64,000 nucleotides of DNA from Alishewanella aestuarii B11. Lineage in GTDB: Bacteria; Pseudomonadota; Gammaproteobacteria; Enterobacterales; Alteromonadaceae. This document shows, piece by piece, positions 46,446 through 57,517 of the stretch (positions are counted from its first letter, which is position 1; every line of letters begins with the position of its first letter). A model generated the notes under the pieces. That model saw only the letters and a program-made list of their open reading frames with translations, did no database searches and was not told where the DNA came from. The translations under genes and the position numbers were made by a program. The stretch is taken from NCBI RefSeq assembly GCF_000280055.1, contig NZ_ALAB01000011.1:51906-115905 (forward strand). Direction: 5' to 3'.

Positions 46446-46473
46446 GTGACATTAAAGCGCATTTCGCTATAAT
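46446..46473 (+). promoter_or_regulatory. Predicted aspS promoter
   Basis: GTGACA (46446-46451) and a perfect TATAAT (46468-46473) are separated by 16 bp, about 110 bp before the aspS start. The leader between them and the gene has no other clear element. Confidence 0.55.
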
Positions 46474-46584
46474 TAGCGCCCATTAAATAGATACACTATC
46501 AATTTCGACAGCCGCGCAGACAAAAACCGTGGTTGTCGCCAGATGACAGGTGTGGCACTTCAGCTTGAATGAAAGGAAAGGTTA

Positions 46585-48360
46585 ATGCGTAGCCATTATT
46601 GCGGTAAGTTAACGGCAACAGAAGTTGGGCAAGACGTCACCTTAAGTGGTTGGGTCAACCGGCGGCGGGATCTGGGCGGTCTGATTTTTATTGACTTGCG
46701 TGACCGTGAAGGTCTGGTGCAGGTGGTATGTGACCCGGATTTAAAAGATTTGTTCGATGTTGCCTATACCGTGCGTAATGAATACTGCATTCAGATAAAA
46801 GGCCAGGTGCGGGCGCGTCCGGCATCCCAGGTCAACCAGGATATGGCCACTGGCGCGGTAGAAGTTTATGCCAGTGAGCTGACCATTCTGAATAAAGCCG
46901 CGCCACTACCGCTGGACTTTAACCACGAAAACAGTGAAGAGCAGCGCCTGAAATACCGCTACCTGGATTTACGCCGGCCGCTGATGAGCGACCGGCTGAA
47001 ATTCCGCGCCAAGGTCACCAGCTTTGTGCGCAATTTTATGGACAGCCAGGGCTTTTTAGATGTCGAAACGCCGATCCTGACCAAGGCCACGCCAGAGGGC
47101 GCGCGCGATTATCTGGTACCCAGCCGCACGCACAAAGGCCAGTTCTTTGCGTTGCCACAATCACCACAGCTGTTTAAGCAACTGTTGATGATGTCAGGTC
47201 TGGATCGCTACTACCAGATCGTGAAATGCTTCCGTGATGAAGACTTACGGGCCGATCGCCAGCCGGAATTTACCCAGATCGATATCGAAACCTCCTTTAT
47301 GACGGCGCCGGAAGTGATGGCGGTGACCGAGCAGATGGTACGTGAGATGTTCCAGAGCCTGCTGAATGTCGATTTAGGCGATTTCCCACGGATGCCGTAT
47401 TGGGAAGCGATGCGCTTATACGGTTCCGACAAGCCGGATTTACGCAACCCGATGCAGTTTGTCGATGTGGCTGACTTATTAAAAGACGTCGAATTTAAAG
47501 TCTTCTCCGGCCCGGCTAATGATCCAAAAGGCCGCGTTGTGGCATTAAAGGTCCCCGGCGCTGCCGAGGAAATCTCCCGCAAAGATATCGATAACTACAC
47601 CAGCTTTGTTGGCATCTATGGCGCCAAGGGGTTAGCCTGGTTGAAAGTTAACGATCTGGCAGCAGGCGCTGAAGGTATCCAGTCACCGGTAGCCAAGTTC
47701 TTAAGCGCCGACATTATTACCGAAATTCTGGTCCGTACCGGCGCGGCGAATGGCGATTTAATTTTCTTTGGTGCCGATAGCTACAAGGTTGTCTGCGAAG
47801 CCATGGGGGCACTGCGCTTAAAGCTCGGCGAAGACTTAAAACTGACGGTACCGGGTTGGAAACCGCTATGGGTGGTAGACTTCCCGATGTTTGAAGAAAA
47901 CGATGATGGCAGTTACTCGGCAGTGCACCACCCGTTTACCTCGCCACTGGACACGGCGCATTTCCTGAATACCCCGAATAACGAGCTCAAGCTCGGTGAG
48001 CTGTTATCCAATGCCTATGATATGGTATTAAACGGCACTGAATTAGGTGGAGGCTCAGTGCGGATCCATACCGCTGAAGTGCAGGCCAAGGTCTTTACCT
48101 TATTGGGCATTAGCGATGAAGAAGCCGCCGAGAAATTCGGTTTCCTGCTCGAAGCGTTAAAATACGGCGCGCCACCGCATGCCGGTTTGGCCTTTGGCCT
48201 GGATCGCCTGGTGATGTTGATGACCGGCGCGACCTCCATCCGTGATGTGATGGCGTTCCCGAAAACCGCTACTGCAGCCTGTCCGCTCACGGACGCACCG
48301 GGTGCCGCTAATCCAGCCCAGCTAGCCGAACTGGGTATTCAGGTGGCGGTCAAAGCCTGA
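46585..48360 (+). CDS. aspS: Aspartyl-tRNA synthetase
   Basis: This is a 591-aa class II synthetase of the bacterial type. The N-terminal OB anticodon-binding domain has [10 protein letters not shown], motif 2 has [10 protein letters not shown], the large GAD insertion follows, and motif 3 is G-L-A-F-G-L-D-R. The ribosome site aaaggaaag precedes the ATG. Adjacent yebC/ruvC genes keep the order known in gammaproteobacteria. Confidence 0.97.
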   Translation: MRSHYCGKLTATEVGQDVTLSGWVNRRRDLGGLIFIDLRDREGLVQVVCDPDLKDLFDVAYTVRNEYCIQIKGQVRARPASQVNQDMATGAVEVYASELTILNKAAPLPLDFNHENSEEQRLKYRYLDLRRPLMSDRLKFRAKVTSFVRNFMDSQGFLDVETPILTKATPEGARDYLVPSRTHKGQFFALPQSPQLFKQLLMMSGLDRYYQIVKCFRDEDLRADRQPEFTQIDIETSFMTAPEVMAVTEQMVREMFQSLLNVDLGDFPRMPYWEAMRLYGSDKPDLRNPMQFVDVADLLKDVEFKVFSGPANDPKGRVVALKVPGAAEEISRKDIDNYTSFVGIYGAKGLAWLKVNDLAAGAEGIQSPVAKFLSADIITEILVRTGAANGDLIFFGADSYKVVCEAMGALRLKLGEDLKLTVPGWKPLWVVDFPMFEENDDGSYSAVHHPFTSPLDTAHFLNTPNNELKLGELLSNAYDMVLNGTELGGGSVRIHTAEVQAKVFTLLGISDEEAAEKFGFLLEALKYGAPPHAGLAFGLDRLVMLMTGATSIRDVMAFPKTATAACPLTDAPGAANPAQLAELGIQVAVKA

Positions 48361-48391
48361 GTTTAAGCAGCGAAACAATCGCTAAGCTTGT

Positions 48392-48412
48392 GCAGTGGGC
48401 ATTGCCCACTGC
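48392..48412 (+). terminator. Hairpin between aspS and yebC
   Basis: Perfect 9-bp arms gcagtgggc and gcccactgc close a 3-nt loop 31 bp after aspS, followed by a short gtctttacc. It probably gives partial termination ahead of yebC. Confidence 0.6.
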
Positions 48413-48450
48413 GTCTTTACCCCGCAGTTTTTACAAGCACAGGAGCACCG

Positions 48451-49194
48451 ATGGCTGGACACAGTAAATGGGCCAATATGAAGCATCGTAAGGCCCGCCA
48501 GGATGCGAAGAAAAACAAAATCTGGACCAAGATGATCCGCGAGCTGACCACCGCAGCCCGCATCAGCCCCGATGTTGCCGCTAACCCACGCTTACGTTTG
48601 GCCGTCGACAAAGCCTTAAGTGAAAATATGACCCGCGATACCATTGAGCGCGCCATTAAACGCGGCGCCGGTATGCAGGACGGTGAGCAATACGAAGAAC
48701 TGGTCTACGAAGGCTATGGGCCGGGTGGGGTCGCGGTTATCGTTGAAACCATGACCGACAATAATAAGCGCACTGTGGCTGATGTGCGGCATGCCTTTAG
48801 CAAATACGGTGGTAACCTGGGTACCAGCGGTTCAGTCGCCTATATGTTTCAACGCAAGGGCGTGTTGTTGTTTGCGCCGGGCATTGATGAAGATCAGCTG
48901 CTGGAGTTGGCGTTGGATGCCGGTGCCGATGATGTACAAAGCCATGATGATGGCAGCCAGGAAGTGCTGACCAGCCCGGAGGCCTTCAGTGCCGTCAAAG
49001 ATGCGTTAGCGGCAGCTGGCTTTACTGCCGAATCAGCAGAAATCACCCTGTTACCGGATACCCGCGCTGAACTGGATGCCGAGACCGCGGCCAGGTTTAT
49101 TAAAATGCTCGACGCGCTGGAAGACTCAGACGATGTGCAAAACGTTTACCATAATGCCGACATTAGCGACGACATTATGGCGACACTGGAGTAA
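48451..49194 (+). CDS. yebC: YebC/PmpR-family regulatory protein
   Basis: This 247-aa protein begins [14 protein letters not shown] at ATG 48451, with AGGAG 5 bp upstream; an in-frame start at 48388 lies inside the terminator and is rejected. The family acts as a transcription factor and, in recent work, relieves ribosome stalling. The stop overlaps the ruvC ribosome site. Confidence 0.95.
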   Translation: MAGHSKWANMKHRKARQDAKKNKIWTKMIRELTTAARISPDVAANPRLRLAVDKALSENMTRDTIERAIKRGAGMQDGEQYEELVYEGYGPGGVAVIVETMTDNNKRTVADVRHAFSKYGGNLGTSGSVAYMFQRKGVLLFAPGIDEDQLLELALDAGADDVQSHDDGSQEVLTSPEAFSAVKDALAAAGFTAESAEITLLPDTRAELDAETAARFIKMLDALEDSDDVQNVYHNADISDDIMATLE

Positions 49195-49196
49195 GC

Positions 49197-49721
49197 TTGG
49201 CGATTATTCTGGGTATCGACCCCGGCAGCCGGCTGACCGGCTATGGCGTGATTAAGCAGCTTGGCGGTAACTTTAGTTATGTCGCCAGCGGCTGTATCCG
49301 TACCGGTACCGATGAGCTGTCGGAGCGGTTGATCCGCATTTTTAACGGCGTAAGCGAAATTATCGCCCAAACTCAGCCCACCGTCTTTGCGATTGAGCAG
49401 GTCTTTATGGCGCGTAATGCCGACTCGGCGTTAAAGCTGGGGCAGGCTCGGGGGGCGGCTATCGTCGCCGCCTGCCATGCCGGGCTGTCGGTGTTTGAGT
49501 ATTCTGCCCGTCAGGTGAAACAGGCGGTGGTTGGTACTGGCGCGGCCGATAAAGCGCAGGTACAGCATATGGTGCGCTATCTGTTGAAGCTGCCAGCTAA
49601 CCCGCAAGCTGATGCTGCTGATGCACTGGCAGTAGCGCTGTGTCATGGTCATACCCAGCAGAGTCTGGTCAGTCTGGCCGGGCAGGCCAGTAAAACGGTA
49701 CGCGGTCGTTTACGTAAATAA
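49197..49721 (+). CDS. ruvC: Holliday-junction resolvase RuvC
   Basis: This 174-aa endonuclease resolves Holliday junctions. The acidic active-site residues are D8 (G-I-D-P-G-S-R), E67 (A-I-E-Q) and the Asp pair in D-A-A-D-A-L-A. The start is TTG at 49197 with GGAG (49188-49191) across the yebC stop, giving tight translational coupling. Confidence 0.95.
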   Translation: MAIILGIDPGSRLTGYGVIKQLGGNFSYVASGCIRTGTDELSERLIRIFNGVSEIIAQTQPTVFAIEQVFMARNADSALKLGQARGAAIVAACHAGLSVFEYSARQVKQAVVGTGAADKAQVQHMVRYLLKLPANPQADAADALAVALCHGHTQQSLVSLAGQASKTVRGRLRK

Positions 49722-49730
49722 GGAAAGCTG

Positions 49731-50351
49731 ATGATTGGTCGTTTACAAGGCACTATTCTGGAAAAACAACCCCCGGATCTGCTTATTGATGTTGGTGGTG
49801 TGGGTTATGAAGTGCAGCTGCCACTGACCAGCTTTTATGAATTACCGGACGTGGGCAAAACCGCTATCCTCTATACCCACTTTGTGGTGCGTGAAGATGC
49901 ACAGTTACTCTATGGTTTTAGTAACCCGACCGAGCGTAGCTTATTTCGCCAGTTGATTAAAGCCAATGGCGTCGGCCCTAAGCTGGCGCTGACTATTCTA
50001 TCCGGCATGACCGCGCAACATTTTGTGCGTTGCGTGCAGTTTGACGATATCAGCACCTTAATTAAGCTTCCTGGGGTCGGTAAAAAGACGGCGGAGCGTC
50101 TGGTGATTGAGATGCGCGACCGCCTAAAGGATTGGGGTGTGACACCACAAACGCCGGTAACCGATAAGCTACTGCTCAGTGATGATGAAGCTATTTTCGC
50201 GCCGCCAGCCACAGCCGAGCAGGATGCGATTGGCGCTTTGCTGGCCTTGGGGTATAGTCAGGCACAGGCCGCGAAAGCGGTAAAACAGTATTTGACGCCG
50301 GGGATTAGCAGCGAGCAGCTAATCAAGGCAGCCTTAAAGAGTATGATTTAA
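49731..50351 (+). CDS. ruvA: Holliday-junction DNA helicase subunit RuvA
   Basis: This 206-aa protein has the OB domain I-G-R-L-Q-G-T-I-L, helix-hairpin-helix motifs G-V-G-P-K-L-A and [10 protein letters not shown], and a C-terminal domain that engages RuvB. It recognises four-way junctions. It lies 9 bp after ruvC and 3 bp before ruvB. Confidence 0.96.
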   Translation: MIGRLQGTILEKQPPDLLIDVGGVGYEVQLPLTSFYELPDVGKTAILYTHFVVREDAQLLYGFSNPTERSLFRQLIKANGVGPKLALTILSGMTAQHFVRCVQFDDISTLIKLPGVGKKTAERLVIEMRDRLKDWGVTPQTPVTDKLLLSDDEAIFAPPATAEQDAIGALLALGYSQAQAAKAVKQYLTPGISSEQLIKAALKSMI

Positions 50352-50354
50352 GCC

Positions 50355-51365
50355 ATGATTGAAGCCGATCGCCTGCTGCAGCCGGGAATATTAAAAGAAG
50401 AAGAAGTGATTGACCGTGCGATACGGCCAAAAAGTCTGGCAGATTATACCGGTCAGCAGCATGTGCGCGAACAAATGGCGATCTTTATCGAAGCGGCCCG
50501 AGGCCGGGGCGATCCACTGGATCACTTACTGATTTTCGGCCCGCCGGGTCTGGGTAAAACCACGCTGGCGATGATTGTCGCTAACGAAATGGGCGTTAAT
50601 ATTAAAACCACCTCTGGCCCGGTGCTGGAAAAAGCCGGGGATCTTGCCGCGCTGTTAACCAATCTGGAGCAGAATGATGTGCTCTTTATTGATGAGATCC
50701 ATCGCTTAAGTCCGGTGGTGGAAGAGATCCTGTATCCGGCGATGGAAGACTATCAGCTGGATATTATGATTGGCGAAGGGCCAGCCGCACGCTCGATCAA
50801 ACTTGATCTGCCACCTTTTACGCTGGTGGGTGCCACCACTCGTGCCGGTGCCTTAACCTCACCCCTGCGCGACCGCTTTGGCATAGTGCAGCGGCTGGAA
50901 TTTTATAAGGTAGAGGAGCTGAGTCAGATTATTCAGCGCTCAGCCCATTATCTGAATATGCAACTGGACGTGGCAGGGGCGACCGAAATTGCCCGCCGCT
51001 CGCGCGGCACACCGCGTATTGCCAACCGGCTGCTGCGCCGGGTGCGCGATTATGCGCAGGTAAAATCCAATGGTGTCGTGTCTATCGAGGTTGCCTCAGC
51101 CGCATTAAAAATGGTCGATGTCGATGCCGAGGGCTTTGATTATATGGACCGTAAGCTATTAACAGCTATTATTGACAGCTTTATGGGCGGGCCAGTGGGG
51201 CTGGATAACCTGGCGGCAGCGATCGGCGAAGAGAAAGAAACCATTGAAGATGTGATAGAGCCGTTTTTGATTCAGCAGGGTTTTATTCAGCGTACACCGC
51301 GCGGCCGTATCGCCACGCCAAGAGCTTATCGCCATCTGGGCTTTGACTTGCCCGAGGCGAAATAA
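50355..51365 (+). CDS. ruvB: Holliday-junction branch-migration ATPase RuvB
   Basis: This 336-aa AAA+ motor has Walker [10 protein letters not shown], Walker B L-F-I-D-E-I-H-R and sensor 1 G-A-T-T-R-A-G. Hexamers drive branch migration with RuvA. It is the last gene of the yebC-ruvCAB cluster and is closed by a hairpin. Confidence 0.97.
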   Translation: MIEADRLLQPGILKEEEVIDRAIRPKSLADYTGQQHVREQMAIFIEAARGRGDPLDHLLIFGPPGLGKTTLAMIVANEMGVNIKTTSGPVLEKAGDLAALLTNLEQNDVLFIDEIHRLSPVVEEILYPAMEDYQLDIMIGEGPAARSIKLDLPPFTLVGATTRAGALTSPLRDRFGIVQRLEFYKVEELSQIIQRSAHYLNMQLDVAGATEIARRSRGTPRIANRLLRRVRDYAQVKSNGVVSIEVASAALKMVDVDAEGFDYMDRKLLTAIIDSFMGGPVGLDNLAAAIGEEKETIEDVIEPFLIQQGFIQRTPRGRIATPRAYRHLGFDLPEAK

Positions 51366-51381
51366 GTCGAGTTAAAAAAAA

Positions 51382-51400
51382 GCCCGCTCAATGAGCGGGC
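51382..51400. terminator. Terminator hairpin after ruvB
   Basis: Arms gcccgct and agcgggc enclose a 5-nt loop, with A8 on the left side. The T-run lies on the minus strand, so it works best against transcripts coming from the right, while the GC stem may still slow ruvB transcripts. Confidence 0.65.
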
Positions 51401-52248
51401 AAGCAACAAGTTGAAGGAGTGCTTCAATAAATCCAGGGAACATGTTTGGAGCAAACAACAAAACCTCTCTCACAAAGTCTCATTGTTAAGTGAACTGTCT
51501 AAACAACCAAAACTCGCTACCAACTTTCTGGTTGTCTTTGCGCTAGCTCAGAACACCTGCGTATCTTAAAGATTTGGAGTAATTACTTCAAACGAGAAAA
51601 ACTGACACTTTGCCATTAAAAAAACTAATGGATATTCCGAATGCTGCAGTAGGGAATGCCCAGCAACTTAACGGGTAAATCTGTAGATTTGTCGCTTGTT
51701 CATCCAGCGTTAAGCTTGGTTGCCCAAGATAAGCTTCGTGATACTTTAAGTCGGTAAAAATGATTTGTTCGGTAGTCGGTTTTACTACTGAATCCAGAAT
51801 GCAGGCCGTGTTTTAATACCGCTGTAACACATTCTGATTTCGGGCAGAAAAACAAGTGGCGGCGCTAAAAAAATATAGTTGTGAAAAGCGATGCCAACCG
51901 ATTGAGTTAAATTGCAGGCTTAATTATCATACAGGCGCGAAAAATCGTCGTTTCAGCTCATGCAGTTGCAGGCTTGTCTCAAAGTTGTTGTCGCCAGCAC
52001 CATAGCGGTGGCATACGGACAAGTAAACCTGATTAACTCCCTGATTAATGAGGAAAAGCGCGCACCAGTGGGTAGCGTGCCCTTGCGGGTGAGCGAATGA
52101 TACAACGACGGTTTTACGCATTAAGCTAAGCCCTTAGCTGCCGGTACAGGACAACTGAACCAACTTTGGTTGACTCAGTCTTGTCATATCAGTACCTTAG
52201 CATCAAAGGCTGCAAGTAATTCATTCGTTTAAACAGAGGTGCCAACAG
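51401..52248. other. 848-bp intergenic region between ruvB and tolQ; ybgC absent
   Basis: No gene of normal quality is seen. All six frames are cut by stops, composition is AT-richer than the flanks, and no tRNA or known RNA motif is evident. A possible short ORF is annotated separately on the minus strand. A weak TTGACT / TACCTT pair about 60 bp before tolQ may be its promoter. In many gammaproteobacteria the thioesterase gene ybgC precedes tolQ, but no trace of it is visible here. Confidence 0.6.
51927..52121 (-). CDS. Possible 64-aa small protein
   Basis: An ATG with AGGG 9 bp upstream opens a 64-codon frame (M-R-K-T-V-V-V-S-F-A-H-P-Q-G-H to the end R-R-F-F-A-P-V). It has two Cys and several aromatic residues and no membrane helix. 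I do not recognise it. It may be a chance frame in the ruvB-tolQ gap, or a degraded gene. Confidence 0.25.
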   Translation of the reverse strand: MRKTVVVSFAHPQGHATHWCALFLINQGVNQVYLSVCHRYGAGDNNFETSLQLHELKRRFFAPV

Positions 52249-52938
52249 GTGACAGGTTCAGGTGAAATTTCGATTCTGCATTTATTGCTCGAAGCCAGTA
52301 TTGTGGTGCAGGCGGTTATGTTGATCCTGGTTGGTATGTCGATCACCTCCTGGGCGATGATTTTTAAACGCAAAAAAGTATTGAAAGCCGCACTGGATGA
52401 CGCGAAAAAGTTTGAAGACCGTTTCTGGTCCGGTGTTGATCTGTCAAAGCTGTACGCCGAAGTCAGTGCCCGGCAGCAGGCAGATGGTCTGGAGTCATTA
52501 TTTAAAGCTGGTTTTAAAGAGTTTGCCCGTTTGCACAAAAGCAGCCGCCAGTCAGCAGCCGTCATGGACGGTACTCACCGCGCGATGCGCGTTGGCTTGT
52601 CGCGCGAAGTAGAGCGCTTAGAGCAAGACCTGCCTTTTCTGGCTACCGTTGGTTCGATCAGCCCTTACATCGGTTTGTTTGGTACCGTATGGGGTATTAT
52701 GAATTCCTTTATTGCACTGGGTTCAGTGCAACAAGCCACCTTGTCGATGGTCGCGCCGGGTATCGCTGAAGCCTTGATTGCGACTGCCATTGGTTTATTT
52801 GCTGCTATCCCGGCGGTTATCGCCTACAACAAGTTTTCGCACGAAGTTGAACAAATTGAAAGCAGCTACGTCAATTTCGTGGAAGAGTTTGCCAATATCC
52901 TGCATCGTCAGGCTGTCAGTAGCGGTGAGGCAGCCTGA
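52249..52938 (+). CDS. tolQ: TolQ proton-channel subunit
   Basis: This 229-aa inner-membrane protein has three helices and the ExbB/TolQ signature [13 protein letters not shown]. It starts at GTG with AGAGG 9 bp upstream. With TolR it uses the proton gradient to energise TolA during outer-membrane constriction. tolR overlaps by one base. Confidence 0.96.
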   Translation: MTGSGEISILHLLLEASIVVQAVMLILVGMSITSWAMIFKRKKVLKAALDDAKKFEDRFWSGVDLSKLYAEVSARQQADGLESLFKAGFKEFARLHKSSRQSAAVMDGTHRAMRVGLSREVERLEQDLPFLATVGSISPYIGLFGTVWGIMNSFIALGSVQQATLSMVAPGIAEALIATAIGLFAAIPAVIAYNKFSHEVEQIESSYVNFVEEFANILHRQAVSSGEAA

Positions 52939-53363
52939 TGTATACCCGTAAAAAGCGTCGCCCGGTAGCTGAGATTAACGTCGTACCCTATATCGACGTT
53001 ATGCTGGTGCTGTTGGTGATTTTTATGGTGACCATGCCGATCATTACCCAGGGCGTGAATGTTGAGCTGCCAAAATCTGCGGCTGAGCCAATCGCGCAGA
53101 TGCAAGATGGCAAAACGCCGTTAATTGCGACTGTCGATGAAGGTGGCCTGTATTACTTTGAAAAAGACGGCAAACAGCAAGGTCCTTTTACGTCTTCACA
53201 ATTACAGGTAGAAGTCGCCAGCTGGTTAACGATTGAACCTGGCACTCAGGTGATCGTCAAAGGGGATGGCCGCGTTGATTACAATTCCGTGATCCGCTTA
53301 ATTAATGTATTAAAGCAAGCCGGTGCGCCGGCTGTCGGGTTGATGACGGACAATGAAGTTTGA
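52938..53363 (+). CDS. tolR: TolR proton-channel subunit
   Basis: This 141-aa protein has one N-terminal helix with the key Asp in V-V-P-Y-I-D-V-M-L-V-L-L-V-I-F and a periplasmic domain. The stop overlaps the tolA start by 11 bp, so translation is coupled along tolQRA. Confidence 0.96.
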   Translation: MYTRKKRRPVAEINVVPYIDVMLVLLVIFMVTMPIITQGVNVELPKSAAEPIAQMQDGKTPLIATVDEGGLYYFEKDGKQQGPFTSSQLQVEVASWLTIEPGTQVIVKGDGRVDYNSVIRLINVLKQAGAPAVGLMTDNEV

Positions 53364-54318
53364 ACTGAGTGAAAAGTGGTGGCAAACCCCACTGGCTAAG
53401 TCGGTTGGGTTACATGTGGCGCTGGTATTGGGTTTGGTGATTAGTAGTTTAAGCTTTTGGCCAAAACCCACCCAGATTACTTTGTCCGGCGAAGCCGGCA
53501 GTGCCAGTGCTGAGCCGCCACCACCGCCGCCGGCACCGGTGCAGGCAGTGGCGATTGACCGTCAGGTGTTGGAACAACGTGTTGCGGAAATTCAAAAGCA
53601 ACAGGAAGATGCTAAGCGCGCAGAAGAGCAGCGCATTCGTGACTTAGAGCGTCGTGCCCAGCAGGCAGAGCGCGCCCGGGCACAGGAAGAAGCTCGCTTA
53701 AAGCGGGTAGCGGAAGAGAAACGTAAGGCTGACGAAGCCGCCGCAGCGTCAAGACGTGCTGCAGCGGATGCCAAGAAGCAGCAGGAAGCCGAAGCGGCAA
53801 AAGCACGGGAAGCTGAACAGCAGCGTGCTGCGCGGGAGCAAGAGCGCAAGAAGGCCGAAGAAGCGGCTAAAGCGGCTGAAGCAAAGCGCAAAGCTGAACA
53901 GGAAGCTCTGGCTAAAGCCCAGGCTGAACGTGAGCGTCAGGCCAGAGAGCAGCGTGAGCGGGCAGAGCAGGAGCGGATGCTGCAAGAGCAACTGGCCGCT
54001 GAAGCCGAAGCCAGACGCCGTGCCCGTGCACAGCAGGCCGTAACCGAAGTACAACGTTACACGGCAATGATCAGTGATGCGATTACCCGCAATCTGATTA
54101 AAGATGAGTCTACCATGCGTGGTCGCTCGTGCCGGGTAAACATCCGTTTGGCGACTAATGGTTTTGTAACCAGCGTCAACGTCATCAGTGGCGACAGGGT
54201 AGTGTGCGACGCTGCCGTACGGGCAGTAAACCGGGCCGGAACCTTACCGATGTCTCAGGATCCGGATGTGTATAATCAGTTAAAAGATATAACCTTAACG
54301 GTGGCACCTGAATTTTGA
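53353..54318 (+). CDS. tolA: TolA energy-transducing protein
   Basis: This 321-aa protein has an N-terminal anchor helix containing S-x-x-x-H (S-V-G-L-H), a proline stretch, a long Ala/Glu/Lys/Arg-rich helical rod (residues about 75-230) and a globular C-terminal domain with a Cys pair (S-C-R-V-N-I and V-V-C-D-A-A). It spans the periplasm and contacts Pal and TolB. Confidence 0.94.
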   Translation: MKFELSEKWWQTPLAKSVGLHVALVLGLVISSLSFWPKPTQITLSGEAGSASAEPPPPPPAPVQAVAIDRQVLEQRVAEIQKQQEDAKRAEEQRIRDLERRAQQAERARAQEEARLKRVAEEKRKADEAAAASRRAAADAKKQQEAEAAKAREAEQQRAAREQERKKAEEAAKAAEAKRKAEQEALAKAQAERERQAREQRERAEQERMLQEQLAAEAEARRRARAQQAVTEVQRYTAMISDAITRNLIKDESTMRGRSCRVNIRLATNGFVTSVNVISGDRVVCDAAVRAVNRAGTLPMSQDPDVYNQLKDITLTVAPEF

Positions 54319-54320
54319 TT

Positions 54321-55667
54321 ATGACTAGATTACTTCGAAGCGTGTTTTGCAGTGTTTTGTTACTGCTGGGGGTGCAGGCGCAAGCCTCACTGGAAATTAT
54401 TATCACTGACGGTGTGGACTCAGCGCGGCCTATCGCGGTGTTGCCTTTCACCTTTAAAGGCACCAACCTGCCTCGTGAGAATATTGCTGAGGTGGTAGCG
54501 GCTGACTTAATGCGCAGCGGTAAGTTTAGCCCTATTCCTTTTATCAAAATGCCACAGCGGCCCTCCAAATCTGCCGAGATTAACTTCTCTGCCTGGGCGC
54601 GTGAGGGCGTTGAAGCTATCGTCATGGGTGAGATCACCGAAATTGGTATCGACCGTTATAGTGTTAGCTTTGAACTGATTGATGTATTAAAGGGCAATAG
54701 CGGCCTGAGTACGCAGATGCTGAATGCCGGCCAACTGGTAGGCAGTAGTCAGTTTATTCTGGACAGTCGTGAAACGGTGATTAACGGCGGTCAGTTCCGG
54801 CAGTACGCTCACAGAATCAGCGATATCGTTTACGAAAAGCTGACCGGTGAACGCGGCGCTTTCCTGACCAAAATCGCTTATGTGCTGGTTAAACCGCGCG
54901 ACGAGTTTCCGTATCAATTGATCGTGGCCGATTACGATGGTTATAACCCTCAGGTGTTACTGCGCTCGAAAGAGCCGTTAATGTCACCGGATTGGTCACC
55001 TGATGGTACCAAGTTGGCTTACGTCACTTTTGAAAAGCGTCAGGCGCAGATCTATATCCAGGATATCTACACTGGCCGGCGCACCATTTTAACCGCCTTC
55101 CCGGGTATTAACAGCTCGCCGCGTTGGTCACCGGATGGCCGTCGTATGGCAATGGTGTTATCTAAAGACGGTAATGCGGAAATCTATGTGATGGATATCG
55201 CAACTAAGGCATTAACCCGGGTCACCAACCATCGCGCTATCGATACCGAGCCGAGTTGGTCACCAGATGGTAAAGAAATTGTATTTAGCTCGGAGCGTGG
55301 CGGTAATCCGCAGCTCTACACCGCAAATTTAGCAACAGGTGATACCCGTCGGTTAACTTTCCAGGGTGAAATGAACCTGGCCGGGACTTTTTCGCCTGAT
55401 GGCCAATCCATAGTGATGGTAAATCGTACAAATGGACGCTATCATTTAGCACGTATGGATCGGCAGAGCCGTTTTTTACAAGTGTTAACCACGACGAATC
55501 TTGATGAGTCGCCCAGTGTTGCACCAAACGGTTCTATGATAATATACAGCACCATGCATGGTAACTCGCAGGTGTTGGCGCTAGTTTCTATGGATGGGCG
55601 TTTTAAAGCACGACTACCGGCGTCTGATGGACAAGTTAAATCGCCGGCCTGGTCACCTTTTTTATAA
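54321..55667 (+). CDS. tolB: TolB periplasmic beta-propeller
   Basis: This 448-aa protein has a signal peptide (L-L-L-G-V-Q-A-Q-A), an N-terminal domain and a six-bladed propeller with [16 protein letters not shown] repeats. It binds Pal and TolA. ATG 54321 is used; a TTG at 54315 that overlaps the tolA stop is an in-frame alternative. Confidence 0.95.
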   Translation: MTRLLRSVFCSVLLLLGVQAQASLEIIITDGVDSARPIAVLPFTFKGTNLPRENIAEVVAADLMRSGKFSPIPFIKMPQRPSKSAEINFSAWAREGVEAIVMGEITEIGIDRYSVSFELIDVLKGNSGLSTQMLNAGQLVGSSQFILDSRETVINGGQFRQYAHRISDIVYEKLTGERGAFLTKIAYVLVKPRDEFPYQLIVADYDGYNPQVLLRSKEPLMSPDWSPDGTKLAYVTFEKRQAQIYIQDIYTGRRTILTAFPGINSSPRWSPDGRRMAMVLSKDGNAEIYVMDIATKALTRVTNHRAIDTEPSWSPDGKEIVFSSERGGNPQLYTANLATGDTRRLTFQGEMNLAGTFSPDGQSIVMVNRTNGRYHLARMDRQSRFLQVLTTTNLDESPSVAPNGSMIIYSTMHGNSQVLALVSMDGRFKARLPASDGQVKSPAWSPFL

Positions 55668-55704
55668 AACAAAAACTTGGTAAATTTAATCTAAGGACAA
55701 CATT

Positions 55705-56223
55705 ATGAACTTAAACAAAGTGTTAAAAGGTTTATTAGTTGCAGTTCCGGTATTAGCACTGGCAGCTTGTAGCTCTAAATCTTCTACTGGTGCCGGTGAT
55801 GCCGACACTTCAGCAACTACTCAAACTGTACAGGTTGAGCGCGTAGATCCAAACGCTTCTGCTGCTGAGCAAATGCGTTTAAAAATGGAAGCTCTGCGTC
55901 GTGAAAACACTGTTTACTTCGACTTCGACAAATCGACTATCCGTCCAGAGTTTGCTGAAGTATTACAAGCACACGGTGAGTTCCTGCGCGCTAACCCAAG
56001 CGTACGTGTAACTATCGAAGGTCACACTGACGAGCGTGGCACTCCAGAGTACAACATCGCCCTGGGCGAGCGTCGTGCACTGTCTGTAGTACAGTACTTA
56101 CAGAACCTGGGCGTAAGCGCTGGTCAACTGTCTACTGTTAGCTACGGTGAAGAGAAGCCAGCTGTTCGTGGTACCAACGAAGCAGCTTACGCACAAAACC
56201 GTCGCGCAGTTTTAGTATATTAA
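55705..56223 (+). CDS. pal: Pal peptidoglycan-associated lipoprotein
   Basis: This 172-aa protein has a lipobox (L-A-A-C-S) and an OmpA-like domain with [16 protein letters not shown] and the N-R-R-A end. It ties the outer membrane to peptidoglycan. AAGGA lies 6 bp ahead of the ATG. Codon use is strikingly uniform and typical of a highly expressed gene, unlike its operon neighbours. Confidence 0.96.
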   Translation: MNLNKVLKGLLVAVPVLALAACSSKSSTGAGDADTSATTQTVQVERVDPNASAAEQMRLKMEALRRENTVYFDFDKSTIRPEFAEVLQAHGEFLRANPSVRVTIEGHTDERGTPEYNIALGERRALSVVQYLQNLGVSAGQLSTVSYGEEKPAVRGTNEAAYAQNRRAVLVY

Positions 56224-56249
56224 TTTAAACGGTACGAGTGAGGATGACA

Positions 56250-57035
56250 GTGAAGAAACCGCTGCTTATTGCAATGTCCTTAGTTAGTGCTGGTGTGCTG
56301 GCCAATCCGGCCCCGGTTACTGAGATAGGCAGAAGCGGCAGAGTTGCTTCTTCCACCACTGCTGTGGCAACAGGTTCTGTTGAACAGCGGCTGGCCGCTC
56401 TGGAGCGCGTGGTTGAAGCCCGTGCCGAAGCGCAGGTAAGAATGCAGCAACAACTGCAGATCTTGCTGGATGAAGTCAGTGAGCTGCGTGGTGTTACTGA
56501 AAACCACTCGTATCAGCTGGATGAAATCGTTCAGCGGCAACGTGATATTTACCAGGAAATCGAACGGCGGGTAAGTGCCGTGCAGGGCAGTGCTGGCAAC
56601 AGCACTGCCAGTTCGGCAGCCGCAGCGAGTGGCCCGGCAGTCACGGTTTCGGGCAATGCCTCGGAAAATGACGCCTATGAGAGAGCGGTCAACTTAGTGC
56701 TGAAAGATCGGCGCTTTGATGCTGCTATTCCAGAATTTGAGAATTTTTTGCGTACCTATCCCAATTCAGTTTACGCGCCGAATGCTCACTTTTGGCTTGG
56801 TCAGTTATTGTTTAATAACAATGATAATGCAAAAGCCAAAACCTCGTTTGAGCGGGTGGTGACAAACTTCCCCGATTCGAACAAAGTAGCGGATGCGTTG
56901 TTGAAACTGGGGCAGATCGCCGAGCGGCAGAATGATAAGGCTACGGCCTTAACTCATTATCGCAAGGTGGTGTCAGCTCATGGCAGTACAACAGCTGCCA
57001 GGCTGGCGAAAGAGCGGATAGACGCGCTGAAATGA
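56250..57035 (+). CDS. cpoB: CpoB (YbgF) periplasmic coordinator of cell division
   Basis: This 261-aa protein has a signal peptide, a trimerising coiled coil (residues about 40-100) and C-terminal TPR repeats (Y-E-R-A-V-N-L-V-L-K; F-L-R-T-Y-P-N-S-V-Y-A-P-N-A-H-F-W-L-G). CpoB links peptidoglycan synthesis with Tol action. GTG 56250 is chosen as start because GAGG lies 6 bp upstream and the result, M-K-K-P-L-L-I-A-M, is a normal leader; GTG 56238 and ATG 56244 are alternatives. Confidence 0.92.
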   Translation: MKKPLLIAMSLVSAGVLANPAPVTEIGRSGRVASSTTAVATGSVEQRLAALERVVEARAEAQVRMQQQLQILLDEVSELRGVTENHSYQLDEIVQRQRDIYQEIERRVSAVQGSAGNSTASSAAAASGPAVTVSGNASENDAYERAVNLVLKDRRFDAAIPEFENFLRTYPNSVYAPNAHFWLGQLLFNNNDNAKAKTSFERVVTNFPDSNKVADALLKLGQIAERQNDKATALTHYRKVVSAHGSTTAARLAKERIDALK

Positions 57036-57038
57036 TCG

Positions 57039-57062
57039 ACCCGGCCAAGTGCCGGGTTTTTT
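57039..57062 (+). terminator. Terminator of the tol-pal-cpoB operon
   Basis: A 7-bp stem acccggc/gccgggt with a 5-nt loop is followed by T6, directly after the cpoB stop. Confidence 0.9.
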
Positions 57063-57181
57063 AATTTTAGCCCCAGCGATCCAATGCATACCCAAGCGCT
57101 GCTTTATCCAACAAAGTCAGCCGCAGCCGCTGGCATTTTAAGCAAACAGCCCGCCTCAGCGCTTTTTTTCACAGTTTTTGG

Positions 57182-57209
57182 TTGCACAAATTCCGTAAAT
57201 CAGTAAGAT
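57182..57209 (+). promoter_or_regulatory. Promoter of the tRNA-Lys cluster
   Basis: TTGCAC (57182-57187) and TAAGAT (57204-57209) are 16 bp apart and end 15 bp before the first tRNA. A GC-rich discriminator (gcgtccgcg) follows, as in stable-RNA promoters under stringent control. Confidence 0.55.
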
Positions 57210-57224
57210 ATGCGTCCGCGGTAG

Positions 57225-57300
57225 GGGTCATTAGCTCAGCTGGTAGAGCAGCGGACTTTTAATCCGTTGGTCGATGGTTCGAATCCATCATGACCCACCA
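57225..57300 (+). tRNA. tRNA-Lys (UUU), copy 1
   Basis: This 76-nt gene has a complete cloverleaf: acceptor gggtcat pairing with atgaccc, D arm, anticodon loop cttttaa (UUU), T loop ggttcgaatcc and encoded CCA. Confidence 0.97.
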
Positions 57301-57327
57301 AACCGCGCAAACAAGTAAATCCGAAGT

Positions 57328-57403
57328 GGGTCATTAGCTCAGCTGGTAGAGCAGCGGACTTTTAATCCGTTGGTCGATGGTTCGAATCCATCATGACCCA
57401 CCA
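57328..57403 (+). tRNA. tRNA-Lys (UUU), copy 2
   Basis: It is identical to copy 1 over all 76 nt, 27 bp downstream of it, with encoded CCA. Confidence 0.97.
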
Positions 57404-57421
57404 CTTCGCATTATCCTGTTT

Positions 57422-57497
57422 GGGTCATTAGCTCAGCTGGTAGAGCAGCGGACTTTTAATCCGTTGGTCGATGGTTCGAATCCATCATGACCCACCA
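57422..57497 (+). tRNA. tRNA-Lys (UUU), copy 3
   Basis: It is identical to copy 1 over all 76 nt. The spacer before it (18 bp) resembles the spacer before copy 4, which points to recent tandem duplication. Confidence 0.97.
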
Positions 57498-57517
57498 CTT
57501 CTCGCGTTATCCTGTTT

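Noticed and set aside
53592..53891. Long open frames opposite tolA
   Set aside because: They are the antisense of the repetitive Ala/Glu/Lys-coding rod and read as low-complexity Ala/Ser/Arg.
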